Under the pieces are notes generated by a model that ran no database searches, was not told where the DNA came from, and worked only from the letters and a program-made list of their open reading frames with translations. 64,000 nt of DNA, taken from assembly GCF_002777825.1 (NCBI RefSeq), contig NZ_MEIR01000080.1, forward strand, positions 248,001 through 312,000. The letters run 5' to 3'. A program made the position numbers and the translations under genes. Positions 27,245 to 37,013 of this stretch are shown one piece after another. The stretch is from Snodgrassella alvi. Its GTDB lineage: Bacteria > Pseudomonadota > Gammaproteobacteria > Burkholderiales > Neisseriaceae. Numbering within the stretch: the stretch's first letter is position 1; the number at the start of each line of letters is the position of its first letter.

Positions 27245-28312
27245 TCAATCAGCAACATGCGTGTCAATAGCCATGCAATTACTTTCATTTGGCTGGGTTT
27301 GCAGCAAAAGCGACCGGCCTGATGGTTTTTGATCGCCTGAACCACCAATATCAACTTTATTGTCGTCATTTCCACCTGTTCCGTTGCCACCTGAGCCGCC
27401 ATTTCCACTCGGTGGGGGATTGCCGCCATTGTTGTTTCCACCATTACTTACCTCTTTTGTCTCTGTGTAAATTTTGGCCAGCACCCCACCACTTGGCTTG
27501 TCTATGTAAATTACCCCTCGATCGTCGTTATCGTTGTACTCATCCAATAAGGCATCAAATTCAGGATATGTTAAAGCGTTACTGTAGACCTTGGCCTGTG
27601 CCACACCGCCGTTAAAAGGTGTTATGTCCTTTTCGTCTTCATATTCCACCCATGTGTCAGTATTAAAGTCAAACAGCCAGAAATAGCGGAACTCTTTTAA
27701 TGGCACAATGTTTAATTTATGATAAGTGAACTTATGATAAATGCCAGCCAGCCCGAAGCCGTTGCTGCTGCTAAAATTCAGCCCTATGCTGCTCCAGCGG
27801 TCGTTATCGTTCAGGTATATGCCGGTTTGGTTTTTTGTTACGTCATCATTTGCGGCATTGCGCTTGCGATAGTATGTGACAATCTGTAAATCCTGAATAG
27901 CAATAATCAGTAATTCATCTCGGTCATAATCCCCTTTTTCGCCATACAACACACATAAAATTAAGGGAAAGCCAGCAAATTGCCCCGGCTTAACACGTAT
28001 GGTTAGCGCATTGCCATACAGAATTGATTCATAGGAGCTGGTTAATGCGCTGCTGCTTGGCTCATTCTCGACTGTTTTATAGCTATTCACTAATAAGCCC
28101 TCATCGCTGCCATGTATTGGGTTAAATGTATCTCTCATTTCTTTATTTTTTGGCATGACATAGCGGCCGGTAATTTTGTCTTGCCATGCTGTACTATTCT
28201 GGTACTGTGCACGCCCAAAAGGAAAAAATGCAACCGGATGGGGTGAGATGTTGCCCAGTGGCCGGACATAACACCAGCCGTTATGCTTATAAACTTTTAA
28301 TAACATACCCAT
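27245..28312 (-). CDS. Tail fibre/tip-like protein with Gly/Asn-rich linker
   Basis: 355 aa. Residues ~1-275 look like a beta-rich, LamG/concanavalin-like domain (DRWSSIGLNFSSSNGFGLAGIYHKFTYH, followed by GGVAQAKVYSNALTYPEFDALLDEY). A low-complexity Gly/Asn/Pro linker follows (~293-330), then a short tail ending THVAD. The fold is my inference. Located after the tail-tip genes, as are many receptor-binding proteins. Confidence 0.6.
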   Translation of the reverse strand: MGMLLKVYKHNGWCYVRPLGNISPHPVAFFPFGRAQYQNSTAWQDKITGRYVMPKNKEMRDTFNPIHGSDEGLLVNSYKTVENEPSSSALTSSYESILYGNALTIRVKPGQFAGFPLILCVLYGEKGDYDRDELLIIAIQDLQIVTYYRKRNAANDDVTKNQTGIYLNDNDRWSSIGLNFSSSNGFGLAGIYHKFTYHKLNIVPLKEFRYFWLFDFNTDTWVEYEDEKDITPFNGGVAQAKVYSNALTYPEFDALLDEYNDNDDRGVIYIDKPSGGVLAKIYTETKEVSNGGNNNGGNPPPSGNGGSGGNGTGGNDDNKVDIGGSGDQKPSGRSLLLQTQPNESNCMAIDTHVAD

Positions 28313-28315
28313 CTT

Positions 28316-28876
28316 TCAGCCTTTCAATAGTGTTGCGTTTATAAAAGCGGGCAATTGGTCTGCGCTGTCAACGCCTCTTACTTCCAGTAGCATTTCGTCA
28401 CCATCGTGCATATGTGTGAAAACGATGGGGTACCACTCCTTTGTTTCACCGTCCACATCATCTATTGGTAGTAATATTTGAGTCTTACCGTTACGTGCGT
28501 CTATAACCAGGGTATTCCTGTTAGCAATCTCTAATCTGTCGTTAACATAGGTTATTTGACTGGGCTGAAAGCTCTGCGCTGTAGGTGCGCATAAAATCCT
28601 TGTCCCTGCTGGCCATTCTGCCGGCGTTGTGTCTTCCATGCCGTCCCGGCAGATTATCAAGTCTTCCCCATACCGGTTATAGACATCTATCAGTTCGTAT
28701 TCAGCCGCATCGGCACTTTGCAGTGTCAGCCGCATGTAATGCTGCCCATGGCTATTTGGTATAGTTTGTAAAAGTAATTCCGTGGATTCTTCATTAAGGA
28801 TTAGCTTGGCATCTTTTTTGTTTAATGCCAGCTCTTCGACCAGGGTGGTACTAAAGTTGTTTTTATAGCATCTCAT
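28316..28876 (-). CDS. Phage tail-tip region protein
   Basis: 187 aa from the ATG at 28876, which overlaps the end of the upstream gene by 14 nt. No named domain recognised; the chain is acidic and beta-rich (MRLTLQSADAAEYELIDVYNRYGEDLIICRDG). Its C-terminal half resembles small baseplate/fibre chaperone-like proteins, though this is weak. Part of the tail-tip operon. Confidence 0.65.
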   Translation of the reverse strand: MRCYKNNFSTTLVEELALNKKDAKLILNEESTELLLQTIPNSHGQHYMRLTLQSADAAEYELIDVYNRYGEDLIICRDGMEDTTPAEWPAGTRILCAPTAQSFQPSQITYVNDRLEIANRNTLVIDARNGKTQILLPIDDVDGETKEWYPIVFTHMHDGDEMLLEVRGVDSADQLPAFINATLLKG

Positions 28877-30377
28877 TATTGTCGCCTTTTTCTTTGGTTG
28901 CCAGTGTGTAATCGCCGTGTATGATCTTCCACGTTTTACCCGCTGCCTCGCTGTGCAGTAAAAAACCACCGTCAGTTAAAGTGATGCTGTAGTGGTTGTC
29001 TTCTTCATCCTTGAGGTTTAAACCACTTAGGTTTGCCAGGTTTTCGGGCAGTAGTCCCTGATCAACAGGATGAGCGGCTATAAACTTGCCTGATTTTGGG
29101 TCAAACCTCAGGTCAATGATGGCACTATCCGGGAAGATATCTACACTCCATAATCTGGTCACACCTTTGTCGGAAAGTGTTACGAAAGGTACATTCATGT
29201 CTTCGCCCGTTTCGTTACCATCTTCATCGTATTTATTCCGATAGTAAAAGGTTACGTCCTGATTAAAATACTGTTTGACGCCGGATTCGTCATAGTCAAA
29301 TGAATGTATAAAATGGTCGCCATATTTCATGTTTGCGACATTGTCCTTAGTGATTTCCTCATCGGTGGCAGCACCTGCGTTTTGTAGTGCATAATCTTTA
29401 ATCAGGCTAGCTCCGCATACTAAATCATCGGCAAATTTCCAACGGGATTCATACATTTTGAAGTTATCCGCCGGCAAGCCCCAGTAAGCCTTTTTTGCCT
29501 CTAATGACCAATTATCAACGGAAGCGTATATAAACGGTTTTGTCGGTGTTTTCCATGTATAAACCATCTCTCCATCTTGGGGAATTTGTTTGCTGGCGTA
29601 TTTTTCGGTAGCGTAAACCAGATTCTTTAGTTTAGTAAAATTCATATCTTCAGCTATCAGGCTGTTTGTTTGCTGATATGCAGCGTATAAAACCATCCAT
29701 GTGTAACGATTGTATTTACTGCCTTCGTTGACATAGGTACATATGAAATCAAAAATCTGTTTAACTGCTTTTTTATATTCATCACGATTAGCTGTTATCA
29801 GATCTTCTTTTATCGGTATGGTTGTAAAAAATGCTTTGGCATTTAATGGCTTTGTTTTCAGCATTTTATAAACTACATCCTTAAGTGTATCGACGCCTAC
29901 CCGTCTGGGGTTAATTCGCATCACAAACCCAGATTTATGCCGTATATCTAACACATCCAACACCACCCACCATACCATTGGTTCAAAATTAAGATCCCAT
30001 GGGAGCCCTGTGCCCATTAAGACAGCTTCGTGACTGTCTTTAAGCTGCAATTTGTACCATATGTAATCACTGAAACGTTTTACATCGCTGTTTTCGCAAA
30101 TAACCGCACTAGGATCAAGAAATATACGCACCTGCCGACCGGTGTTTACTTCAAACAAGCCCTCAATGGCGCGTGCGCTGGCAATGGATGGTTGGCCGTT
30201 GCTGTTGAAATGCAATAAGGCGTGTTTGTCCAGACAGGCGTTGCTTTTGGGCATGTCACCACCATAAGGTATGTTGGATACCCCTGTGGCACCGCGCAGT
30301 CGCGGGCGGTTTGGGGTGCGCTCATAGCCGGGGCGGCGGTTACCAAACAGTTTGCGGAAATCTTCTGCTAGGCTCAT
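28863..30377 (-). CDS. Large tail-tip region protein of unknown fold
   Basis: 504 aa from the ATG at 30377; the TTG two codons earlier is an alternative. No recognised motif. An N-terminal basic, Arg/Pro-rich stretch (FGNRRPGYERTPNRPRLRG) is followed by aromatic-rich alpha/beta sequence. Lies between the hub-like protein and the fibre-like genes, so it probably belongs to the tail tip. Confidence 0.65.
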   Translation of the reverse strand: MSLAEDFRKLFGNRRPGYERTPNRPRLRGATGVSNIPYGGDMPKSNACLDKHALLHFNSNGQPSIASARAIEGLFEVNTGRQVRIFLDPSAVICENSDVKRFSDYIWYKLQLKDSHEAVLMGTGLPWDLNFEPMVWWVVLDVLDIRHKSGFVMRINPRRVGVDTLKDVVYKMLKTKPLNAKAFFTTIPIKEDLITANRDEYKKAVKQIFDFICTYVNEGSKYNRYTWMVLYAAYQQTNSLIAEDMNFTKLKNLVYATEKYASKQIPQDGEMVYTWKTPTKPFIYASVDNWSLEAKKAYWGLPADNFKMYESRWKFADDLVCGASLIKDYALQNAGAATDEEITKDNVANMKYGDHFIHSFDYDESGVKQYFNQDVTFYYRNKYDEDGNETGEDMNVPFVTLSDKGVTRLWSVDIFPDSAIIDLRFDPKSGKFIAAHPVDQGLLPENLANLSGLNLKDEEDNHYSITLTDGGFLLHSEAAGKTWKIIHGDYTLATKEKGDNNEML

Positions 30378-30386
30378 GTTCAATAC

Positions 30387-32534
30387 TCATTTTTTATGAC
30401 AGGTTAACTGCGGAAATGGCTCATTGTGTGGTATGGCCAGATTAAACGTTTGATCGGCGGCATTAACGTCCAGTGTGTCGGTGCTCTTTTCTTCAATGTC
30501 CGGCATCTGCACTCTGAATGCGATACCGCGTTTCATTTTGGTGCCTTTAAAGGTGTAACCGGTTTCTTTTCGTACATAGCCATTGCATTCATAGAGTTTG
30601 AATTTTGGCTTGCCGATAATGATGGAATTGCCTTTGTCCTTTTCTTCCTCTTCTTTCTTTTCATCCTCATCTTTGTCCGCATTCGGGTCTTGCTCAATCA
30701 CGTCAACGCCATAAGGGACGATATAGTCGTTTAATATGAATTCCTGCTGAAACGTTTCACAGGGCAGTTGCGGCCGCTCGCGTGGTAACTCTATTTCGCT
30801 GAATGTCTGTGTGCGGCTGCCGGGATTCATGAAAAATTTACCGGTTAGGGTGGTTTTGCCGCGCTTGCTGGTAAAATCCCAGCTATGGCTATATGCCGCT
30901 ATTTTGACGTTGGCATTAAACCGTTTTGTGGCCACATGTACGGTATGGGTCAGGCTGGCAACCGGTAGAAACTTGCAATCCATGGTTATGCTGTTCTGCC
31001 GGTGGCTTTCCAGCATACGGGTATAGCCTATCTGCACTGCAACCCGATAGCCATTGGCAAATTCTCCGGGGATAACATTGTCGATATTGGTTGTATAGTC
31101 GCCATTTAACTGCTTTACTCCTTTTGGTCTTTTGTAATGCTTTTCACTGCCCCAGTTTCTGGCCATTTTGTCATCATCACTTTCGTGATTGATGCTGTAG
31201 GTAACTTTTTCCTTTTTTTCGCCATGGATGGCAATGGATTCCTGATTCTGTAAAACAATGATGTACTTTTCATCAATCGCCTGTTTCCAGCGGCGCATTG
31301 CTTTCCATGAAGCGGCCAGCGCGTATAAATTGCTGTCGCTGCCGATTGGAATCTGCACTACATTGACAATATCGTGGCCATTTTCGTCTTTTTCGCCTGT
31401 TGGCTCGTAATCATATTTATAATCGGCTGCTTTCCATATCACACCGTTATACACACCCGGGGGCGGTGTGCCTTTAACCCACCATTCTCCAGTTGTCCAG
31501 CCGCCGCCATTTGCCGCACTCTGTACATCGGCCAGTTTCGGGGCGGGCCCCTCTGCTGCCACTCGTATGATGTAATCAAAATCGCTCATAAAGCTAAGAT
31601 AGCGGTAACTAAAGCTGATTTCTCTGTGAATCAGGCGATCAAACTGGTGGTGTAATTCGATATCAACACGGTTGACGATGGAAACGGCGCTGCTCATCTC
31701 TAAGGCCATATTGGCTTCGTAAACATCGCAAGCGCTCAGTGTCCAGTCAGCCACTGGTTTAGGCAGCCAAGACGTCAGATGCGCCTGCTCTCGGGCATCA
31801 AAATCAAATGAAGCAGGTATGGTGCTTAACCGGTCGGTGAGCTGCGCGTTTTTGGTCTCATAATTCTGCTCTTCACCAAAAATCGACGGTGCCCAGTGGC
31901 CAATGCCGTGAATGGTGTCAATGCTTAATTTTTCGACTGATTTGCTGCGGTCTTTGGTGGCATTGAGTACGCGCAGACGGCCTGAATAATCTATTTTGGG
32001 CATATCTATAACGCCAGAGAATATCGGGTACAGGTATTTATCTGTCTGCGCGTAAATAACGATTTGCCGGTTATAGTACTGGTATATATCAATTGCGCCG
32101 CACGGCTCCCGCAGGTACAGGCTGGCCGTGGCCGATTCACCCTCGGCAAAATGTACTTCACAGGTGCGCACTACGTTGCACAGTTCAACGCCGGCCACAA
32201 ATATCCTGATAGCGTATTTCTCACCATCAAAGCCTTGTGCGTATCTGGCACGCATAAAGCAGTTAGGTGCGGGGTTTAGTACCTGCTGGCCAAGCTGTAG
32301 CAGTTCGTTGTCACATACCGGATTGACTACCTGCGCTATATTTATCAGGTCGCCGCCGCTGTCTGTTTTCTGGTAAACATGACAGGTAAAGGTGATTAAA
32401 TCTTCGCTTTGCTCTATGGCACGTACGGTACAGCCAATGCGAATTAATTCGACGCCGTCGCTGGTTTCTGCCTGTGCTGCCTCGCCGTTGTCTGTGGCAA
32501 GCAAGGTTGTGTTGAGTGAAGACAATCCCAGCAT
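30387..32534 (-). CDS. Probable tail hub/tip protein
   Basis: 715 aa from the ATG at 32534 (AGGA 8 nt upstream). The middle part reads like tail-hub proteins that join the tube end to the fibres (FSGVIDMPKIDYSGRLRVLNATKDR). An acidic low-complexity stretch (EQDPNADKDEDEKKEEEEKDKG) lies near residue 610. It follows the tape-measure block, as hub genes do. No enzymatic motif seen. Confidence 0.6.
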   Translation of the reverse strand: MLGLSSLNTTLLATDNGEAAQAETSDGVELIRIGCTVRAIEQSEDLITFTCHVYQKTDSGGDLINIAQVVNPVCDNELLQLGQQVLNPAPNCFMRARYAQGFDGEKYAIRIFVAGVELCNVVRTCEVHFAEGESATASLYLREPCGAIDIYQYYNRQIVIYAQTDKYLYPIFSGVIDMPKIDYSGRLRVLNATKDRSKSVEKLSIDTIHGIGHWAPSIFGEEQNYETKNAQLTDRLSTIPASFDFDAREQAHLTSWLPKPVADWTLSACDVYEANMALEMSSAVSIVNRVDIELHHQFDRLIHREISFSYRYLSFMSDFDYIIRVAAEGPAPKLADVQSAANGGGWTTGEWWVKGTPPPGVYNGVIWKAADYKYDYEPTGEKDENGHDIVNVVQIPIGSDSNLYALAASWKAMRRWKQAIDEKYIIVLQNQESIAIHGEKKEKVTYSINHESDDDKMARNWGSEKHYKRPKGVKQLNGDYTTNIDNVIPGEFANGYRVAVQIGYTRMLESHRQNSITMDCKFLPVASLTHTVHVATKRFNANVKIAAYSHSWDFTSKRGKTTLTGKFFMNPGSRTQTFSEIELPRERPQLPCETFQQEFILNDYIVPYGVDVIEQDPNADKDEDEKKEEEEKDKGNSIIIGKPKFKLYECNGYVRKETGYTFKGTKMKRGIAFRVQMPDIEEKSTDTLDVNAADQTFNLAIPHNEPFPQLTCHKK

Positions 32535-32548
32535 GTTTAAATTCCTGT

Positions 32549-33127
32549 CTATGCGGTTGTTTCGGTGATGGTGGCATTCAGCCTGATGCTGATGCACGGG
32601 TCGGAGCGGTCGCTGCGGACGCTGTTACTGGCATTGGTGACGCGCATATACACCGGTATGGATTTGCCACCCTGCAACTGTGTACCCAGCTCCAGCGCAG
32701 CGCCGGCATTTGCCGTATCCAGTCCGGCATACGTCAGGGCTAGCTGAATATCTGCGGGCTGGAATTTCGCCCCCAGATTGATAAATGTTGTACTGCCTGA
32801 ACTGCATTTGCTGCCGCGCTCTGCCCGCCATGCCGGCTCTCTGCTGCCGGTCTGGGCATTGTCCAGACACTGATACATGCAGCCATTGGATACGATCGGC
32901 TCAATAATATTGCCAAAGCTGTACACGCGGTTTGGCTCCCATTTTTTTAGGCGGCTGGCCGGTACCAGCATGATTTGCTGGTCTGATTTTGGTTTCAGTA
33001 CTTCATTGGGGTACGGGCTCCCAAAAAACAGCTTGAACTCATTTTTACCGGCGCCGTTAAAATCCAGTTGATAGGGGTTGCTGGCTTCCATTGTCATCTG
33101 GGCATCGGTATACAACATAAATGGCAT
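32549..33127 (-). CDS. Phage tail-region protein, paralogue of 26650-27225
   Basis: 192 aa, ATG at 33127 with GAGG 7 nt upstream. Shares its full length with the protein at 26650-27225, including ELGTQLQGGKSIPVYMRV, so the tail block carries two diverged copies of one structural gene about 6 kb apart. It sits directly downstream of the tape measure, in the usual place of a distal-tail gene. Confidence 0.7.
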   Translation of the reverse strand: MPFMLYTDAQMTMEASNPYQLDFNGAGKNEFKLFFGSPYPNEVLKPKSDQQIMLVPASRLKKWEPNRVYSFGNIIEPIVSNGCMYQCLDNAQTGSREPAWRAERGSKCSSGSTTFINLGAKFQPADIQLALTYAGLDTANAGAALELGTQLQGGKSIPVYMRVTNASNSVRSDRSDPCISIRLNATITETTA

Positions 33128-33140
33128 GGTTAAACCTCAT

Positions 33141-33165
33141 TAAAAAAACCGGCCATCCGGCCGGT
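33141..33165 (-). terminator. Terminator after the tape-measure gene
   Basis: Minus-strand stem ACCGGCC/GGCCGGT with loop ATCC (plus-strand view) and seven Ts, directly after the tape-measure stop. It may lower expression of the tail-tip genes relative to the tube genes. Confidence 0.75.
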
Positions 33166-33166
33166 G

Positions 33167-36100
33167 TTATCTCAAATCGTTGGCAACGCTGTGTAATGCG
33201 TTTTTCCACATCTGCTTGAATTCATTGGCACCATTAGGTGCATCAAAAAGCGCTTTAAAAGTTACGTTCTTGTCGCCGTTGCTTATTTCCACTTTGATGG
33301 CCTCCATCACTTTAATCATGTCATCGATATCTTTGGTAGCATCTTTGCCTGAGCCAAAGCCGGCTGGCGCCATCGGGGCAGACATTAGGTTGACTTCCGG
33401 TGCAGATGGTCGACGGCCACTGATAGCGGAAATGCCGCCAATGCTCCGCTCTTCTTCCCGCTTCTTTTTCCAGTAGGCTTCTTCCCGTGCACGGTACTCT
33501 TTACTGAAGATACTAATCGGCTTGTCCTTATCTGCGCGGCTGCCGTTCTTTAACTCTTCCGCCGCCTCGGATAAATCCTGCGCCGCCGCTTTGGTATCTT
33601 TTTGCGCTTCATCGAATGATTTAATCTGCTTGAGCATGGCCTCGGCATAACGTAACTGTTCCGGCGTCGCGCCATTCTTACGCATACCGTATAGCTGCCG
33701 CTGAATGGCATCCATGCCCAACGTTTCAACCTGTTCTTTTAAACCCTCCAGTGTGGCCATAACAGATTTCTGTTTCTGTATCTGCTCAGTTAACGCATTA
33801 ACCGCCTGTGCCTGTCGTATCTGTTCATCGGTGGCATGTGTCAGTCCCAGCCGGAATGCAATCAGGCCGTTTTTACCGCCGATAAGCTCTGCCTTTGCCT
33901 CCTGTGCTTGCTGTACCATGTCTTTCAGGGTCTGCTGGTTTTGCAACTGCTCCCTGTATAGCTTGCTTTGCGCCATGGCCTGCTTGGCTTGTTCCATCTG
34001 CGCGCTGGTGGCATTCTTGGTGGATAGCTGAAACAGGGTTAGCCCCTCTTTACCACCAACCAATTCTGCCTTGGCCTCATCGGCACTTTTACCCAGCGCT
34101 TGCAGGATATCAGATACCGACTTGATGTTATCTATCTGCTTTTGCAGGCTTTCGTTGGCCAATAATGATTGGGTATACTCTTTTAACTGCTCATCTTTAC
34201 CCTTTAACTGGCCAGTACTTGCTTTGGCTACCTCCGCGGCAACCTTTGCCGACATGCCGCCAGCCATTAACTCTTTCTGCTTTTCCAGCAGCGCATTGCT
34301 CTGTTCTTGCGAATCAATTAATGCCTTAAAGGCTTCATCAACCTTTTTTACACCCGCAGCAGCAGCCTGTGCTTTTTCCTCAGCAGTTTCGAATAGGGGA
34401 ATATTTCCGCCATAGGCGTTCATTTCCTTAGCATATTCATTACTTTGTTTGCGTAGCTGATCAGCCTTATAAAGCCGCTCTTCAAGGGCTTTTGCGGATT
34501 TAGAACCCGGCTCTATATTGAGCAGCTTAAATAGTTCATCTTTCGCCTGATCCGCTGTTATTTCGCAGTTTTTTAATTTTTCCTCTATCTGCGCAATCTC
34601 TTTCCTCGCCATGGTTAGCCGCATCTGCGACACCTCTGGTTTTTGAAACACAGTCGCATAGGTGTCTACAGATTCAGCAACCATTCCACCGATTGCCTTG
34701 TTTCTTTGCTTAATGATGTCGTTATATTTTTTTTCCGCCTCATTTCTCAGATGCGTTTTTTCTGTTGTATCCGCGGCGGCGTATTTTTCTTTTAGCTCTT
34801 CTATGGTTCCTATTTGTGCCCGGAGGGAATTGGTGGCCACATCGGTAGCTTTACTGATTTCGTAATAAGTAAATGCCGCCGTGGCCAAACCCGCAACCAA
34901 ACCAACCCAGCCACCTTTGGCCATGCCGGCAACACTGCCGATTGCGCTTGCTGCCCCTGCCGCCCCTGTGGCGCCTGCTGCACCACTGGCTGCACTGCTC
35001 GCTTTGGCGGCCGCCAGAAATTTAGCTGCGGCCGCCTCTTTCAGCATGGCCGCAGTGGATTTTTCTGATGCGGCAATTTCAGCATATTTGCGGATAATCA
35101 CCGCGGCAATGGAGGCAGCATATTTGCCGGTATAGACAGCCGCCACAGTACCAACGGCGGCAGCAACCAGCCCTAGGTGACTACCTAGCCATTCCAGTAC
35201 TGCACCGGCTTTCTGGCTGGCGCCGGTGGTTTCGTTCAGCGCACCAACAAAAGACATCACTTTGTTTTTAAGGGTGGTGGTGGCTTGACCAATGGTCTTA
35301 TCCATCTTGCCAAATTGTGCATCAACGGCTGCCGACTGCTTTAATATGGCATTGGCCACAGCCTCGGATGTCAGCTTGCCACTGGCTGCCAGTGCACGCA
35401 ATTGCCCGACTGTTGTCCCTAATCCTTTGGCTAGTGTCTGCGCCAGCCCCGGCGCCTGTTCCAGTACGGAATTTAATTCCTCACCGCGCAATGTCCCTGA
35501 GGCAAACGCCTGTGACAACTGCACCAGTGCCGCTGCCTGTGATTCGGCCGAGCCGCCGCCGATTACCATGGCTTTATTGATGGTATCAGTTAGTTTCAGC
35601 AGCTTGCTGCCGCTGATTCCGGTTTGGTTTTGCGACGTGGCCAGCTTGTTATACAGTTCGGCCACGGTACTCAATGACTGGCCGGTATTGTTGGCACTGG
35701 CCATTAACTGGCTGCGCACCTGCATTAATTGGGTAGTGGAATCAATCACCAGCTTCAAACGGTTGTTTACCGTTGTCCACTCATCCGCCATTCCGGATAA
35801 CTGTTTCATGCTGCCAATGCCCAGCATGGCCACGGCCAGATGCTTTGCTTTAACCGCGGCCGCATCCAGCTTGGCATTAAATTCATTCAGGCCTTTGACA
35901 TCAATATCCCCTACCTTGACTGCAACCGGAGGCACTGCATCCATCTTTGCCGCCGTTGGTGTGGCCGCTTTGGTTGGCTCTGGTGCCGCCGGCCGCGCTT
36001 TTCTCATGGCCGCAAGGGCGGCTTCTTCCGCCTTGAGCTCCCGTGTCCTGATTGTGGCCAGTGACAGCAGTTCATTTTGCTTGCCAAAATTCACCAGGTA

Positions 36101-36409
36101 GGCATTTAACCCGGTAGAATTGTTCTGATACTCGCTACTAACCTTTTTTAATTCTTCCTTGTATTTGCGTACGGATACGGCAGTCTGTTTGAATGCGTCT
36201 ACCTGTTCCATGGTGACGCCCAGATTTAACAGGGTTTGGGCTCTGGTGGCAATGACTGCATCGGTCAGGCCGTTAACACTGCGGGCAGACGCCTGATAGG
36301 CGCGTGTCAGTGCCTGTGCTGCTTTTTTGGCCTGCTCTTCCGTGCTGCGTATGCCGGAAATAAATCCGCGCGCGTCGATACCCACGCCTATGGTTAAATC
36401 TTCAGACAT
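33167..36409 (-). CDS. Tail tape measure protein
   Basis: 1080 aa. Residues ~205-365 match the tape-measure N-terminal domain (NNRLKLVIDSTTQLMQV, FASGTLRGEELNSVLEQAPGL, KLTSEAVANAILKQ). An Ala/Gly-rich hydrophobic stretch follows (~430-530), then long alpha-helical repeats rich in Ala/Gln/Lys, including repeated AELVGGKEGLTLFQLSTKNATSAQM / AELIGGKNGLIAFRLGLTHATDEQI segments. Length sets the tail length. It lies after the frameshifted chaperone, as in lambda. Confidence 0.93.
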   Translation of the reverse strand: MSEDLTIGVGIDARGFISGIRSTEEQAKKAAQALTRAYQASARSVNGLTDAVIATRAQTLLNLGVTMEQVDAFKQTAVSVRKYKEELKKVSSEYQNNSTGLNAYLVNFGKQNELLSLATIRTRELKAEEAALAAMRKARPAAPEPTKAATPTAAKMDAVPPVAVKVGDIDVKGLNEFNAKLDAAAVKAKHLAVAMLGIGSMKQLSGMADEWTTVNNRLKLVIDSTTQLMQVRSQLMASANNTGQSLSTVAELYNKLATSQNQTGISGSKLLKLTDTINKAMVIGGGSAESQAAALVQLSQAFASGTLRGEELNSVLEQAPGLAQTLAKGLGTTVGQLRALAASGKLTSEAVANAILKQSAAVDAQFGKMDKTIGQATTTLKNKVMSFVGALNETTGASQKAGAVLEWLGSHLGLVAAAVGTVAAVYTGKYAASIAAVIIRKYAEIAASEKSTAAMLKEAAAAKFLAAAKASSAASGAAGATGAAGAASAIGSVAGMAKGGWVGLVAGLATAAFTYYEISKATDVATNSLRAQIGTIEELKEKYAAADTTEKTHLRNEAEKKYNDIIKQRNKAIGGMVAESVDTYATVFQKPEVSQMRLTMARKEIAQIEEKLKNCEITADQAKDELFKLLNIEPGSKSAKALEERLYKADQLRKQSNEYAKEMNAYGGNIPLFETAEEKAQAAAAGVKKVDEAFKALIDSQEQSNALLEKQKELMAGGMSAKVAAEVAKASTGQLKGKDEQLKEYTQSLLANESLQKQIDNIKSVSDILQALGKSADEAKAELVGGKEGLTLFQLSTKNATSAQMEQAKQAMAQSKLYREQLQNQQTLKDMVQQAQEAKAELIGGKNGLIAFRLGLTHATDEQIRQAQAVNALTEQIQKQKSVMATLEGLKEQVETLGMDAIQRQLYGMRKNGATPEQLRYAEAMLKQIKSFDEAQKDTKAAAQDLSEAAEELKNGSRADKDKPISIFSKEYRAREEAYWKKKREEERSIGGISAISGRRPSAPEVNLMSAPMAPAGFGSGKDATKDIDDMIKVMEAIKVEISNGDKNVTFKALFDAPNGANEFKQMWKNALHSVANDLR

Positions 36410-36422
36410 ATCTATACCTCTA

Positions 36423-36647
36423 TTACCATTTATCTAATGGGCAATGTAATCCCCAGATTTTTGCTTTGGGCTTGATAAAACAGCCGCACCGCGAACACCG
36501 GTCAAGAGTGTGCACCGGTGCCCCGGGTGGTGTACCTGCTACCCAGCGGTTGATTTCTGTGCATGCCGCACAAATGGCTTTTTTGCGCTCATAGTTGCTA
36601 CTGCTGTCGCGCTGCGCCTGTGCGCCCTGATTACAATCACATCCCAT
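36423..36647 (-). CDS. Small Cys-rich, probably zinc-binding phage protein
   Basis: 74 aa from the ATG at 36647 (AGGG upstream); a GTG at 36674 would add nine residues. Cysteines in CDCN, CAAC, CSRCGC and HCP form at least two CxxC pairs. Such small ribbons occur between the tail chaperone and tape measure in several siphoviruses. Function unknown. Confidence 0.65.
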   Translation of the reverse strand: MGCDCNQGAQAQRDSSSNYERKKAICAACTEINRWVAGTPPGAPVHTLDRCSRCGCFIKPKAKIWGLHCPLDKW

Positions 36648-36686
36648 ACAACGCCCTATAGAAAACAGCGGCACTTGGCCGCTGCG

Positions 36687-37013
36687 TTAGTCGAGTGAAT
36701 CCAGAAACGCGTCAACTTCATCTGCATCATCGTCACCACCTGAATCCGCAACATCCTGACTGTCGGTTTCATCATCCGCCAGATCAGGTAACAACAGGTC
36801 TTGTAATTGAATTTCATCATTGCCGGCCGCCCGTGCTGTGACTAGGGTGTTATAAGCCAGATACTGCTCAATACGCCATTGCGGGAAACCGAAGCGGTTG
36901 TAATAATTCAGATAGCGGTTAAATTCGCTTACCGGCCAGTCGTCAATTTCTCTGGCCGGGATATGTAACAGCAAAGACAGCTCAATTATGAATTTTTCGC
37001 GTCTTGTAACTGC
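36687..37013 (-). CDS. Tail assembly chaperone, frameshift (T) part
   Basis: This frame has no good start of its own. It runs without a stop from the slippery site at 37013-37019, and read through a -1 shift it continues the upstream chaperone as AVTRREKFIIELSLLLHIPA... for 108 residues. A 229-aa fusion results. The tail is strongly acidic (DDETDSQDVADSGGDDDADE). In lambda the equivalent gpGT binds the tape measure while gpG binds tail-tube subunits. Confidence 0.85.
   Translation of the reverse strand, partial: AVTRREKFIIELSLLLHIPAREIDDWPVSEFNRYLNYYNRFGFPQWRIEQYLAYNTLVTARAAGNDEIQLQDLLLPDLADDETDSQDVADSGGDDDADEVDAFLDSLD

Noticed and set aside
35292-36101. 269-codon plus-strand ORF inside the tape-measure gene
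   Set aside because: Antisense shadow of a long Ala-rich gene; low-complexity composition, no SD, and the tape-measure reading has clear domain support.
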